Source of the DNA: Spirochaetota bacterium
GTDB taxonomy: Bacteria > Spirochaetota > UBA12135 > COTS27 > JAFLEE01
Assembly (NCBI GenBank): GCA_017302015.1
Contig: JAFLEE010000005.1
Location: 52,657 to 116,656, forward strand
Direction of reading: 5' to 3'
DNA length: 64,000 bases
This document shows, piece by piece, positions 54,017 to 63,514 of the stretch. Position numbers and translations under genes: made by a program. The first letter of the stretch is position 1; every line of letters starts with the position of its first letter. Below the pieces are notes generated by a model. The model saw nothing but the letters and a program-made list of their open reading frames with translations, did no database searches and was not told the origin of the DNA.

Positions 54017-57000
54017 ATGTCCTTGATGACCGTCTTCCCATCCCCCAAATTCCCAATCTTTTTGGGCATCGCGGTCATCGCCCTGCTCGCCGCAGCTCCC
54101 CTCGCCGCCGCCGAGAATCTCCTCAAGAACGGCGACTTCGAGGAATTAGGCGGTGCTTCCCTTTCGGGTTGGACGACCGAAGGCAAGGAAGCCGTCGTGG
54201 AGGCCTCCACGGAGGGCGCCTTTATCCGCGGGAAGGTTTCGGCCATGATCCGCAGTGCTTCCACCAACGCGGCGGTGCGCGCGGGGGCCACCGTCGCGCA
54301 ACCCGTACCAGGCGCGGAACCGGGGCGCACTTACGCACTCGCATTCTTTGCCAAAGGCGAGAAAAGCGGCCAGGTGCTCACCGTCATCTATGATGCCTGG
54401 AGGCCCGTGGGGGCCCATTGGTACCGCAAGAAAGAGGTCCCCCTCACCGCCGAGTGGAAAAAATACGCCTTGGAAGAAAGCATCCCCGGCGCCGCGGAAT
54501 GGGATGGCCGCAAGCTCACGATCCGGTTTTCCATCGGGTACGGTTCGGTCTTCCTCGACGAGGTCTCGCTCACGGCGGTCGTGAAGGAGGATGGGGGTTC
54601 CGCCCAGCGTTCCCTCCTCGAGAACCCCGGGTTCGACGACGGCATCTCGGGTTGGTTCGCCGAATCGTGGGCGCCCACCTGGGCCGTGAGTTCCAACCGC
54701 ATGGGGCGCGATTTCGCGGTGAAACATCGCGGCGCCTGCTCCTTGAAATTGCCCTTCCCGGGCACGAGCCTCATTAGCCGACGCTACGCGTTCAAACCCG
54801 ATACGGCCTACACGGCTTCGTTCTGGGCCCGCAGCGACGACGCTTCCGGCCAGGGCCTAAGCGCCTTCCTCATCACCCCGGATTGGAAGATCTTCAAGAC
54901 CGAAGTGCCCGCCCGGGAACTCGGCCGCGATTGGAAGCGCTACTCGGTGGCCTTCAAGGCCCCGAGCCAAGGGAATGCCTACGGCAATTCCTTCTATATA
55001 AGGGTGGACCCCCGCAGCACCGTCTGGGTCGATTCATTCCAACTCGAAGAGGGCCCCGCCACCGATTACGATCCCGGCATCCAGGCGGGCATCGAGCCCT
55101 ATCCCCCGTCCGGCATCTACAAGGCGGGCCAGCCCGGCACCGTGCGGGTCAGCGCCACCCGCAATGCGCCCTGGGGCGAGGCCCATCTCCTCACCCTCCA
55201 AGGGTGCGGCGCCGACGGGGCCGTCCAGTGGACGAAGTCCGTGGAGATCCCCGGGGATGCGAAGGATGTCAGGGAATCCCTCGCCCTCCCCACGGAAAGG
55301 CTCGGGGTGATCGACCTCAGGGCGAGCATCGCCGCGAAGTCCGCTCCCGGAAAGAGCATCGCCTCGGCCCAATGGCGCGTGGTGGTGATCGCGGGGGATT
55401 ACGCGCTCCCGCCCAACCCGCTCCTGGGCCTCGACACGGCCCCGGCCTGGGCGCCGCTGCCGACGCTCCTGTCCGAAGAGGGCCTCGCCGCGGGGTTCGC
55501 CGCCGGCATGGGGCGCTCCTTCTTCTCCACCAGCGGCGGCTGGCCCGTGGGCGAGCGCAAGAACACGAGCGTGGAGGATCCCATGCACGTGCGCGCGCTG
55601 CGCGAGGCCTACGCCATCCCCCGCGCCTCGGGAAAATCCACCATGGTCGTCTTCGACGCGGGGCGCGCCTCGCCGCTCTCCCTGCGCAACATGAAGCGCG
55701 ACGGCAAACTCATCCCCCTCGAGGAGCGCGAGGCCGCCATCCCGGAGTTCGCCAAGAACCTGGCGGCCTGGGTGGTCGCCCTCTCCAACGTCTTCGACAT
55801 GGTGGAGGTGTTCAACGAGCCCAATATCTGGGTCATCGGCGGCGAGAAGGGCATGCCGCCCGAACTCTACGTGAAAGCGCTCTCGGCCGCGCACCGGGCG
55901 GTGCGCGCCGTCAATCAGAACGTGCGCCTCGCCGCCGACATGAACGGCATGGATTTCGAATACGCGGAAAAACTCGTGAAACTAGGGGGCGCCGCCTTCT
56001 TCGACGTCTTCACCGTCCACCCCTACCGGGCCACCGCCGAGAACCCGCCGCTCTACGAGGATTACCGGAAACTGCGCGCCATTCTCGACAAGGCGCGCCC
56101 CGGCATCCCCGTGGTCAATAGCGAGCAGTATTTCGGCGTGCGCAACCCCGTCTACCAGATGGAGCACGAACGCAATTATTTCGCCGACTCCGAGGAGGAC
56201 CAAGCGGGGCGCCTGCTGCAGACGGCCCTCCACGGGTTCGCCGCCGAGGCCGTCCCCTTCTCCCTCTTCGCCCCCGGGGCCATGGTCGGGAAGGAGGGGA
56301 TCTCCGATTCCCGCTACTTCTACCACTCGTTCGGGATGCTGCGGACCCTCGGGCGCCTCACCCGGGGCCTGGCGCGGGGCGAGGAACTCGCCTGCGACAA
56401 ATCTCTCCGCGTCTTCCTGCTGGAACTCGCCGATGGATCGCGCCTCGTGACGGCCAATACCCGCATCTTCGGGGTGAAGGGCACCGTGAAACTCCCCCTG
56501 GCCGCCGAGGCCGCGTGGGACCCCAACGGGAACCCGATCTCCCAAGACGCCGTGCCCGTGGGGTATACGCCCACCTATTGGAGTTTTGCCAAGGCGACCC
56601 CCGCCGAGGCCATCCGCCGGGCTTTCCGCAGCGCCACCTGCCGGGGTTTCGATTTCCCGGTGGAACTTTCGGCCAGCTTGGGCGCCGACGGCAAGGTCCG
56701 CTTGACGCTCAAGAACGTCTCCACCACCCCCGCCGCGGGCACCGTGAAATTCGACGCGAGCCCCGTCCCGTGGGCCTTCCCGACGACGCTCCCCTTCGAT
56801 CTGGCCCCGGGAGCCGTGGCGGAAAAACGCCTCGAGGCCGGCGGCGCGAAGCCGGCGTGGAACGCCCAGTACGCCGTGCCCTACGCCGCCCAATCGGAGG
56901 ACCTCATCGTGCGCCGCGTCCTGCGCCTCCCCTCCCTCCTGGTGCCCAAAGCGGCGAAGGCCATCGCCGTGGATGGAGACCTAAGCGACTGGGACGACGC

Positions 57001-57601
57001 CCCCTGGATGACGCTCGGGGAAGAAGCGCTGTCGAAGAACTTCAGCGCCAAACTCCCCCACCAGGGCGCCGCCGACTTCGGGGCGCGGGTGGCCCTTCGC
57101 TGGGCCGACGGCGGGCTCTACCTCGCCGCGCGCGTGCGCGATGACGTGGCGTTCCAGAAGGGGAACCCCAACACGCTCTATGAGCGCGACTCCCTCCAAC
57201 TCTATTTCGACCTGGGCAATAACGCCTCGCCCCAGGTGCACGCCTACGACAAAGACGACGTGGTCTACGCCATCGGCCTCGACGAAAGCGGTCGGGCGGT
57301 GGCCAACCTGGAGAAGAGCCCGGGCACCCGGTATATCGGCGCTAATAACGTCGAGACCGGCCTGGATGCCGACGTGAAGGTCGCTTGCCGCTCCCTGCCC
57401 GATGGCTACGCCTACGAGGTCTTCTTCCCCTCCTTCACCCTGCCGTTTCTGGCGATCAAGCCGGGCAGCGTATTCGGGGTGTCCCTCCTCCTCAACGATA
57501 ACGATGGCGCGGGAAGGAAGCAGGGGCTCACCCTGGGGCCGAAAGGCACCGAGCCGTTCGGCGAGCCCTCATTGTGGCGCTGCGCCCAATTGGGGGAGTA
57601 G
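54017..57601 (+). CDS. Multidomain secreted clan-A-like glycoside hydrolase with CBM modules
   Basis: A 1,194-residue secreted protein. After the signal peptide (FLGIAVIALLAAAPLAAA) come two CBM4/9-like modules (about residues 33-195 and 200-360; each starts NLLKNGDFE / SLLENPGFD). A linker domain precedes a TIM barrel (about 470-780) with the acid/base Glu601 (VFNEPNIW) and the probable nucleophile Glu703 (VVNSEQYFG), the Glu pair of clan GH-A (GH5/GH39-like). A beta domain follows, then a C-terminal CBM9-like module (about 980-1190; DGDLSDWDDAPW, RDSLQLYFD). The exact family is not clear. It lies downstream of the palindromic repeat and upstream of the GH106-like gene. Confidence 0.75.
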   Translation: MSLMTVFPSPKFPIFLGIAVIALLAAAPLAAAENLLKNGDFEELGGASLSGWTTEGKEAVVEASTEGAFIRGKVSAMIRSASTNAAVRAGATVAQPVPGAEPGRTYALAFFAKGEKSGQVLTVIYDAWRPVGAHWYRKKEVPLTAEWKKYALEESIPGAAEWDGRKLTIRFSIGYGSVFLDEVSLTAVVKEDGGSAQRSLLENPGFDDGISGWFAESWAPTWAVSSNRMGRDFAVKHRGACSLKLPFPGTSLISRRYAFKPDTAYTASFWARSDDASGQGLSAFLITPDWKIFKTEVPARELGRDWKRYSVAFKAPSQGNAYGNSFYIRVDPRSTVWVDSFQLEEGPATDYDPGIQAGIEPYPPSGIYKAGQPGTVRVSATRNAPWGEAHLLTLQGCGADGAVQWTKSVEIPGDAKDVRESLALPTERLGVIDLRASIAAKSAPGKSIASAQWRVVVIAGDYALPPNPLLGLDTAPAWAPLPTLLSEEGLAAGFAAGMGRSFFSTSGGWPVGERKNTSVEDPMHVRALREAYAIPRASGKSTMVVFDAGRASPLSLRNMKRDGKLIPLEEREAAIPEFAKNLAAWVVALSNVFDMVEVFNEPNIWVIGGEKGMPPELYVKALSAAHRAVRAVNQNVRLAADMNGMDFEYAEKLVKLGGAAFFDVFTVHPYRATAENPPLYEDYRKLRAILDKARPGIPVVNSEQYFGVRNPVYQMEHERNYFADSEEDQAGRLLQTALHGFAAEAVPFSLFAPGAMVGKEGISDSRYFYHSFGMLRTLGRLTRGLARGEELACDKSLRVFLLELADGSRLVTANTRIFGVKGTVKLPLAAEAAWDPNGNPISQDAVPVGYTPTYWSFAKATPAEAIRRAFRSATCRGFDFPVELSASLGADGKVRLTLKNVSTTPAAGTVKFDASPVPWAFPTTLPFDLAPGAVAEKRLEAGGAKPAWNAQYAVPYAAQSEDLIVRRVLRLPSLLVPKAAKAIAVDGDLSDWDDAPWMTLGEEALSKNFSAKLPHQGAADFGARVALRWADGGLYLAARVRDDVAFQKGNPNTLYERDSLQLYFDLGNNASPQVHAYDKDDVVYAIGLDESGRAVANLEKSPGTRYIGANNVETGLDADVKVACRSLPDGYAYEVFFPSFTLPFLAIKPGSVFGVSLLLNDNDGAGRKQGLTLGPKGTEPFGEPSLWRCAQLGE

Positions 57602-57833
57602 GGGGAGTGCTGCACCCCGGGGGAACTTGCGCTTTGCGAAGATGCCGGGGTGGCGCCGAGTCTGTGGACCGTAGGGCGGATCCCATCCGAGGCTGGCGGG
57701 CAAGCCCGCTGTAAGAGTCCGCACCAGCGTTTTTTTGACGGCAGCGCCTTTCGAATCCTGAAATCAATTTCCGCGCGGCGCCGAGGCGAAATAACGCCTA
57801 CCCTCATCTATCCCCGCCCACGGAAGCCTGACC
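57602..57833. other. Intergenic region with a small hairpin
   Basis: No gene is seen in these 232 bases. GCGGG, loop CAAG, CCCGC at 57696-57709 is a short hairpin without an adjacent T-tract; TTTTTTT occurs 20 bases later. Confidence 0.35.
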
Positions 57834-60800
57834 ATGCGCGAATCCAACCAGACCGACTTCGACCCCTCCCAGTTCGCGGACCCCGGGCCGGCGTTCCGGT
57901 CCATCCCTTTCTGGTCCCTCAATGACCGCCTTGACCCGGCGGAAATCAAGCGGCAACTCGCCGCCTTCAAGGAGGGCGGCTTCGGCGGCGCCTATCTCCA
58001 TAGCCGCATCGGCCTGCTCACCCCGTACCTCGGGGCGGATTGGTGGCGCGCCATGGACGCCGCGGTGGACGCCTGCGGGGAACTCGGCCTCGAAGCCTGG
58101 TTCTACGACGAGGATAAATGGCCCAGCGGGTTCGCCGGGGGCATCGTCCCCCGCCTGGATGCGGATTTCCGTTCCAAGGCCCTCCTGCGCCTGAAGCGCG
58201 GCGACCCGGTTCCCCCGACCGGCGTGGTCCTGGCTGAGGCGGGGGAGTGGGCCTTCGTCGAATGGACCATGCCCATGGGAGACCCCTGGTTCAACGGCAC
58301 GGCCTGGGTCGACCTCCTGAACCCCCGTTGCGTGGCGGCGTTCATCGATTGCAGTTACCGACCTTACGTCGAACGCTACCGCGGCCGCGCCTGCGTGCGC
58401 GGCATCTTCACCGATGAGCCCCAACTCTCCCCGAGCCAGAGCCTGGGACGCTTCCCGATCGCCCACCACGGGGCCCTGGCGTGGTCGCCCCACCTGCGCG
58501 CGCGCTACCGCGGGGACCACGGCGAGGATGTGGTGGACCGCGCCGCGGAACTCTTCGAGCCCCGCGGGGATTGGAAGCGTACCCGCTGGCGTTTCCACCG
58601 CTCCCTCACCGCTCAATTCGAGGCGGCCTTCACCCGCCCAATCGCCGAATACTGCGGGAAGCACGGTTTCGCGTGGACCGGCCATTTCAACGGCGAAGGG
58701 GGTTTCCGCAGCACCACCGACAACGTGGGGAGCATGGCGGCCCAGTACCGCCACATGCAGCGCCCCGGCGTCGATTGGCTGGGCCTCCGCATTAAGGGAG
58801 GCCAAGTCACCCTCAAGACCCTCTCCTCCACCGCCAACCAATGCGGCCAGGGGCGCCGCCTCTCCGAACTCTTCGGCTGCGCGGGCCAGGATATGTCGGC
58901 GGAGGACCGCGCCTGGATCTTCGGTTGGCACGCCCTCCACGGGGTGAACCACGCGTGCCCCCACCTTTCCCTCTACACCCTCCGGGGCGTGCGCAAACGC
59001 GATTATCCCCCGACCCTCTCGCCCCACCAGCCCTGGTGGCCGGAGAACCATCGCCTCGAAGCGTCCATGGCCCGGCTCTCCTACGCCGCGACCGCGGGGA
59101 ACTTCGACGCCGATCTCCTGGTCTTGAGCCCCCTCGAGAGCGCCTGGTGCGAGTTCCCGGAAAAGTCCGTGGATGCGCGCAGCGGCGACTTCGAGGCCCT
59201 CCTCGCCGAACTCGGCGCGGCCGGCCGCGACTACGACCTCGGCGATGAGAGCGTGCTTTGCGGCCTCGCCGTCCCCCGCAACGGTTTCCTCGAGGTGGGC
59301 GAGGCGCGCTACCGCGCCGTCCTCCTTCCTTCCCTCGCCACGGTGCGCCGGGAAACCCTCGCATGGCTCGCGGCCTTCTTGGACCAGGGCGGGCGGGTGT
59401 ATTCCTGCGGGGAGCGCCCGACGCGCGTGGATGGGGCGGACGATCCCGCGGCGCTCGAGCCGGTCCTCTCCCGCATCCCCGCGATCTCGAGGAAACGCCT
59501 GGGGCGCGGCCTCGAAGCGCGCCTGCCCGCGGCTGTGCGCGTCCTACGCTCCCGCGGCGCATCGCCGTGGAAGAAGGCGCCCCCGGTGATGCTCCAGATG
59601 CGGCGCACCGATTCCGGCCGGCTCTGCCTGGTGTTTAATCCCTCCCGCCTCGAGACGGCCCGATTCGCCCTTCGGTTCAGGGATGCCGCGGGAGGCGCGG
59701 CGTGCTACGACCCCGCCACGGGCGTCGCCAACCCCATCGACGTGACCGAGGGCGGGAGGATCGAACTCTGCCTCGCGCCGGCCCAATCCGTCGTCCTCGC
59801 GCTGGATGCGCCACTGGCGAGACCCGCGGGATCGGGCGACGCCGGGGTGGAGGGCCTGGGCCCCGTCGTCGCCCCGGCCAAATGCATCTCGAAACTCACG
59901 GGCCCTTGGCGGCTTCGCCGCCTGGATCCCAACGCGCTTCCCCTCGATTTCGCCTCCTGGAGCCTGGCGGGCGAATCGGGGGAGGATGCGGAACCGCTTT
60001 TGGGCCTCATGCACCGCTTCACCGCCCGCAAACTCGGCGGTCCGATCAGGCTCCGTTTCGAGGTGGAGGCGGCGGATCTCCCCCAGCGATGCCGCCTCGC
60101 CTGGGAATCCCCCAACATGGACGGCCGTTGGAGCGTCAATGGAGCGCCCCTCACGGGCGCCCGAGACGCCGGCTGGCTGGATGCTTGCATGCGCAGCGCG
60201 GACATCGCGCCCCTCATGCGCCTTGGACGGAACCGGATCGAACTAGAACTTGATTTCACGCCGCCCATCCCGGCTTCCAGCGATCCCATCGCCCGATACG
60301 GCACGGAACTGGAGGCGGTTTATTTGATCGGCGATTTCAAGGTGGAGGCGACCCCCTCCTCCGAACCGGTCCGAAGCCCCCAATGGGACCCTCGCCTTTT
60401 CATCCCCAAACGGGTGCACCGATTCGTCTCGTGGCGCCTGGCCAAGGAGGATCCCCCAGCCTTCGGCGATCTCACGCCCCAGGGTTATCCCTTCTACGCG
60501 GGGCGCTTCGCCGCGGAAACCCGCTTCACCCTTCCCGATACGCGGGGGAACCTTTTCCTGCGCTTCGCCCATCCGGCCGTCCAGGCGATCCGCGCGGAAT
60601 TAAACGGCTCGGCCCTCGGGACCCTCACGCGCTCTCCCTGGGAATGCGCCCTCCAAGGCGCCGCGCGCCGGGGCGAAAACGCCCTCGCCCTCGAACTCAC
60701 GGGTTCGCTGCGCAACCTGCTCGGTCCCCACCACCACAAAGACGGCGAACTCGTGAACGTCGGCCCGGAAAGTTTCGTGGGCCAACCGACCTGGGGCAGC

Positions 60801-60944
60801 CCCCTCCCCAAGGAACCCGATTGGTACGAGCGCCGGAAAACGGGAAACACGGGCCTATGGCGGGATGACCGCTACGTCATCGCCTTCGGCCTGACCGAGG
60901 CCCCGCGGATCCTCCGGCGGGACGGGGGCGGGCCCCGACGCTGA
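57834..60944 (+). CDS. GH106-like glycoside hydrolase (alpha-L-rhamnosidase type)
   Basis: A 1,036-residue protein without a signal peptide. The N-terminal half is barrel-like with segments seen in GH106-type rhamnosidases and relatives: FRSIPFWSLNDRLDPAEIKR, GFGGAYLHSRIGL, AWFYDEDKWPSGFAGG and GIFTDEPQLS, the last two carrying candidate catalytic acids. The C-terminal part has jelly-roll and galactose-binding-like domains (about 690-800 and 880-990). GH106 enzymes remove terminal alpha-L-rhamnose, which fits the pectin-degrading set. The assignment is by resemblance. The end overlaps the convergent AraC gene by 68 bases. Confidence 0.65.
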   Translation: MRESNQTDFDPSQFADPGPAFRSIPFWSLNDRLDPAEIKRQLAAFKEGGFGGAYLHSRIGLLTPYLGADWWRAMDAAVDACGELGLEAWFYDEDKWPSGFAGGIVPRLDADFRSKALLRLKRGDPVPPTGVVLAEAGEWAFVEWTMPMGDPWFNGTAWVDLLNPRCVAAFIDCSYRPYVERYRGRACVRGIFTDEPQLSPSQSLGRFPIAHHGALAWSPHLRARYRGDHGEDVVDRAAELFEPRGDWKRTRWRFHRSLTAQFEAAFTRPIAEYCGKHGFAWTGHFNGEGGFRSTTDNVGSMAAQYRHMQRPGVDWLGLRIKGGQVTLKTLSSTANQCGQGRRLSELFGCAGQDMSAEDRAWIFGWHALHGVNHACPHLSLYTLRGVRKRDYPPTLSPHQPWWPENHRLEASMARLSYAATAGNFDADLLVLSPLESAWCEFPEKSVDARSGDFEALLAELGAAGRDYDLGDESVLCGLAVPRNGFLEVGEARYRAVLLPSLATVRRETLAWLAAFLDQGGRVYSCGERPTRVDGADDPAALEPVLSRIPAISRKRLGRGLEARLPAAVRVLRSRGASPWKKAPPVMLQMRRTDSGRLCLVFNPSRLETARFALRFRDAAGGAACYDPATGVANPIDVTEGGRIELCLAPAQSVVLALDAPLARPAGSGDAGVEGLGPVVAPAKCISKLTGPWRLRRLDPNALPLDFASWSLAGESGEDAEPLLGLMHRFTARKLGGPIRLRFEVEAADLPQRCRLAWESPNMDGRWSVNGAPLTGARDAGWLDACMRSADIAPLMRLGRNRIELELDFTPPIPASSDPIARYGTELEAVYLIGDFKVEATPSSEPVRSPQWDPRLFIPKRVHRFVSWRLAKEDPPAFGDLTPQGYPFYAGRFAAETRFTLPDTRGNLFLRFAHPAVQAIRAELNGSALGTLTRSPWECALQGAARRGENALALELTGSLRNLLGPHHHKDGELVNVGPESFVGQPTWGSPLPKEPDWYERRKTGNTGLWRDDRYVIAFGLTEAPRILRRDGGGPRR

Positions 60945-61905
60945 CCGCTGTGGACGGCGCGCGCCGCGGGCGCAGCTTCGCCCGGTATTCCCCCGGCGTG
61001 AGGCCCAGCTGCCGGCGGAAGACTTTATTGAAGAATCCCAGGCTCGCGAAGCCGCAATCGCCTGCGATGGCGAGGATGTCCCGGTCCCCGGCGCGCAGGG
61101 CCTCGCATGCGCGGGCGATGCGGTAGTGATGGAGGAAATCCACGAAGGACCGCCCCGTTCTCTTCTTGAAGAGCCGGCAAAATTGGGCCGGATCCAGGGC
61201 GATGGAATCGGCGAGTTCTTTTTGGCTGATCTTCTCGGCGAAATGCTCGCGCGCATGGGCGATGGCCCGGTCGAGGAGGTCGCGGCGGACCTTCCCGCGG
61301 GCCGCCCTGCGGCGGTCCTCGAGCGCGGCCCCGTATTGGCGCAAGAGCCGCACCAGGAGGCCCATGAGGATCGACGCGGCCTCGAGGCGGTATCCCTCGG
61401 GCCGCTCCCCCAGAAGGTCTTCGAGCCCGCGCAATTCCCGAAGGAGCCTTGCGAGGGGCGCGCGCCCGAGGCGGAATCCCTTGCCCACGCCCGATTCCCT
61501 CCCGAAGAGGGGCTCGAGGAAGAAGAAATCCCGGAAATGAGGCAGGCGGCAGAACTCGGGCCACCAGGCCCCGAGGGCGGCCGGCTCGAAATAGACGTTG
61601 ACAAGGCGCACCGGCTTCCCGATGATCCACCGGTGGCGCTCGCCCGCCTGGACGATGAAGACGTCGCCCGCGCCCACGGGGTGGCGCACTCCGCCGATTT
61701 CGTGGAGGCATTCCCCCTCCTCGAACACGACCCATTCGAGGAACTCGTGGGCGTGCGGCGCCCCGATCCGGCCATCCGTGAGGCGCTCGAGGTGGAGGGG
61801 AAATCCGCCGCGGAAAAAACGCGCCGAGGGGATGACCGAGCCCTCGGGGGCCGCGTTGCCCGCGATGGCTTCCCCGGGGGGAACGTTCACGACGGTCGTT
61901 TTCAA
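60877..61905 (-). CDS. AraC-family transcriptional regulator
   Basis: A regulator of about 342 residues with a cupin-type sensor (PHAHEFLEWVVFEEGECLHE, GAGDVFIVQAGERHRWI), a helical linker and two helix-turn-helix motifs (ISQKELADSIALDPAQFCRLF, ILAIAGDCGFASLGFFNKVF). The start is uncertain: TTG at 61905 was chosen because recognisable sequence begins there; GTG at 61890 and ATG at 62028 are alternatives. The 45-residue tail after the second motif is basic and proline/glycine-rich, and encodes the overlap with the GH106-like gene, so that tail may be dispensable. It is divergent from the M48 protease. Confidence 0.8.
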   Translation of the reverse strand: MKTTVVNVPPGEAIAGNAAPEGSVIPSARFFRGGFPLHLERLTDGRIGAPHAHEFLEWVVFEEGECLHEIGGVRHPVGAGDVFIVQAGERHRWIIGKPVRLVNVYFEPAALGAWWPEFCRLPHFRDFFFLEPLFGRESGVGKGFRLGRAPLARLLRELRGLEDLLGERPEGYRLEAASILMGLLVRLLRQYGAALEDRRRAARGKVRRDLLDRAIAHAREHFAEKISQKELADSIALDPAQFCRLFKKRTGRSFVDFLHHYRIARACEALRAGDRDILAIAGDCGFASLGFFNKVFRRQLGLTPGEYRAKLRPRRAPSTAVSVGARPRPAGGSAGPRSGRRR

Positions 61906-62150
61906 ATGGGGGATCCCGATCGGAGTGTAATATTGCCATCGAGGACGGGACAATGAGCCCCCCTCGTTGTCCTTTCGCCGTGCGCCCCGCCAATGAAAAT
62001 GCCCAGGAGCCTGTGTGTTTGTCGCCATTTCATTTAACTCACCTTCCATCAACCACATCGGTGCGCATCGCCCCCCCTGCCCCCCAGTTCGCGATGAGAA
62101 TAACTGAACGACTCCGGTTCCCTCGGAACCCACACCCGCGGCTTCCTAAG

Positions 62151-63506
62151 ATGACTACGTTTCCGTCGGGCACCCGAGTCTCCAGCCTCCTTTGCGTCCT
62201 CTTCGCGGGGTGCCTCGCCCTGTGCGCAAGCTCCCACGCGGCCTCCGATGGGCCCGCCCCGCGGAGCGAGGTCGCCCACTCTGTCGCCAAGCCCGCCGCG
62301 AGCCCCGACCGCGTGGGCGCCTACGTTCTCTCTCCGGAGCGCGACGCCAAGGCCCGCTCCCTCGCCAAGGTCCGCCTGCGCGTCAAGATCCTCGGCATCG
62401 CTTGGGGCCTCCTCGTCCTCGCCGCGATCCTGCGCTTTCGCCTCGCGGCCGCGCTGCGCGACCTGGCGGAGCGCCACACCCGCCGGAAGATCCTCCAACT
62501 CCTCATCGTGGTCCCCGCGCTCATGGCCGTCATCGGCGTCGCAACCCTGCCCCTGGCGATCTATGGGAATGGGCTCAGCCGATCCTACGGGCTCTCGGTG
62601 CAGGGCTGGGCTTCCTGGTTCGGGGATTGGGGGAAGGGCTTGGTGCTCACCGCCCTCCTTTCCACCCTGCTCTCGGGCGTCCTCTACGCCTTGATCCGCC
62701 GTTTCCCGAAACGCTGGTGGTTCGCCTTCTGGCTCGCATCGATCCCCCTGATCCTCCTCGGTTTCTTCCTCACGCCCCTCGTCATCGAGCCCCTCTTCAA
62801 TCGGTTCGAGCCGCTTAAAGTAAGCCGCCCGGCGCTCAGCCGCGACCTGCTGCGCATGGTCGAACGAGCGGGGGTCCACATCCCGGAAGACCGTTTCTTT
62901 CTCATGCACGCCTCCCAGAAGACCACCGCCCTCAACGCCTACGTCACCGGCTTCGGGGGCTCCAAGCGCATCGTCCTTTGGGACACCCTCACGTCGGGGA
63001 TGGAGGCCCCCGGCGTCCTCTTCGTCGCCAGCCATGAGTTGGGGCATTATGTGCTGCGCCATCTGCTGGGGGGACTCGTCCTCTCGGTGCTCGGCGTGCT
63101 CGCGGCGCTCTTCATCGGCGCCCGGGCCGTCGGCGTTCTCATCGGGCGCTGGGGACCCCGATGGGGGATCCGCGATCCGGGGGATTGGGCCTCCCTTCCG
63201 CTCCTCCTCCTCGTCGCCTCCCTGCTCTCAACCGTGGGGGAGCCCCTGGGCAATCTCTATTCGAGGCAGATCGAGCACGAGGCCGACCGCTACGCCCTCG
63301 AACTCATGCACCACCTCACCGCGGACGCCCCCCAAGCCGGCGCGAAGGCCTTCCAAAAACTCGGCGAGGCGAACTTAAGCGATCCCGCGCCGAGCGCCCT
63401 GCGCGTGCTCCTCTTCTATAGCCATCCTCCCATCGCAGAGCGGATCCGATTCTGCCTCACTTACGACCCGTGGTCGGCGGGCGGCACTCCCGTCTATGTG
63501 AGATGA
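62151..63506 (+). CDS. M48-family (Ste24/CAAX protease-like) membrane metallopeptidase
   Basis: A 451-residue membrane protease with an N-terminal signal/anchor (SSLLCVLFAGCLALCASSHA), several transmembrane helices (about residues 75-205) and a C-terminal zinc-peptidase domain. The zinc motif is HELGH at 295-299, with the third ligand Glu375 in RQIEHEADRY. FNRFEPL, NAYVTGFGGSKRIVLWDTL and FYSHPPIAERI are typical of Ste24-type enzymes. In bacteria such proteins degrade membrane or envelope substrates. The start at 62151 was chosen for the signal sequence; upstream ATGs are possible. The next gene starts eight bases after its stop, so both may be co-transcribed. Confidence 0.85.
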   Translation: MTTFPSGTRVSSLLCVLFAGCLALCASSHAASDGPAPRSEVAHSVAKPAASPDRVGAYVLSPERDAKARSLAKVRLRVKILGIAWGLLVLAAILRFRLAAALRDLAERHTRRKILQLLIVVPALMAVIGVATLPLAIYGNGLSRSYGLSVQGWASWFGDWGKGLVLTALLSTLLSGVLYALIRRFPKRWWFAFWLASIPLILLGFFLTPLVIEPLFNRFEPLKVSRPALSRDLLRMVERAGVHIPEDRFFLMHASQKTTALNAYVTGFGGSKRIVLWDTLTSGMEAPGVLFVASHELGHYVLRHLLGGLVLSVLGVLAALFIGARAVGVLIGRWGPRWGIRDPGDWASLPLLLLVASLLSTVGEPLGNLYSRQIEHEADRYALELMHHLTADAPQAGAKAFQKLGEANLSDPAPSALRVLLFYSHPPIAERIRFCLTYDPWSAGGTPVYVR

Positions 63507-63514
63507 GGGGACCG

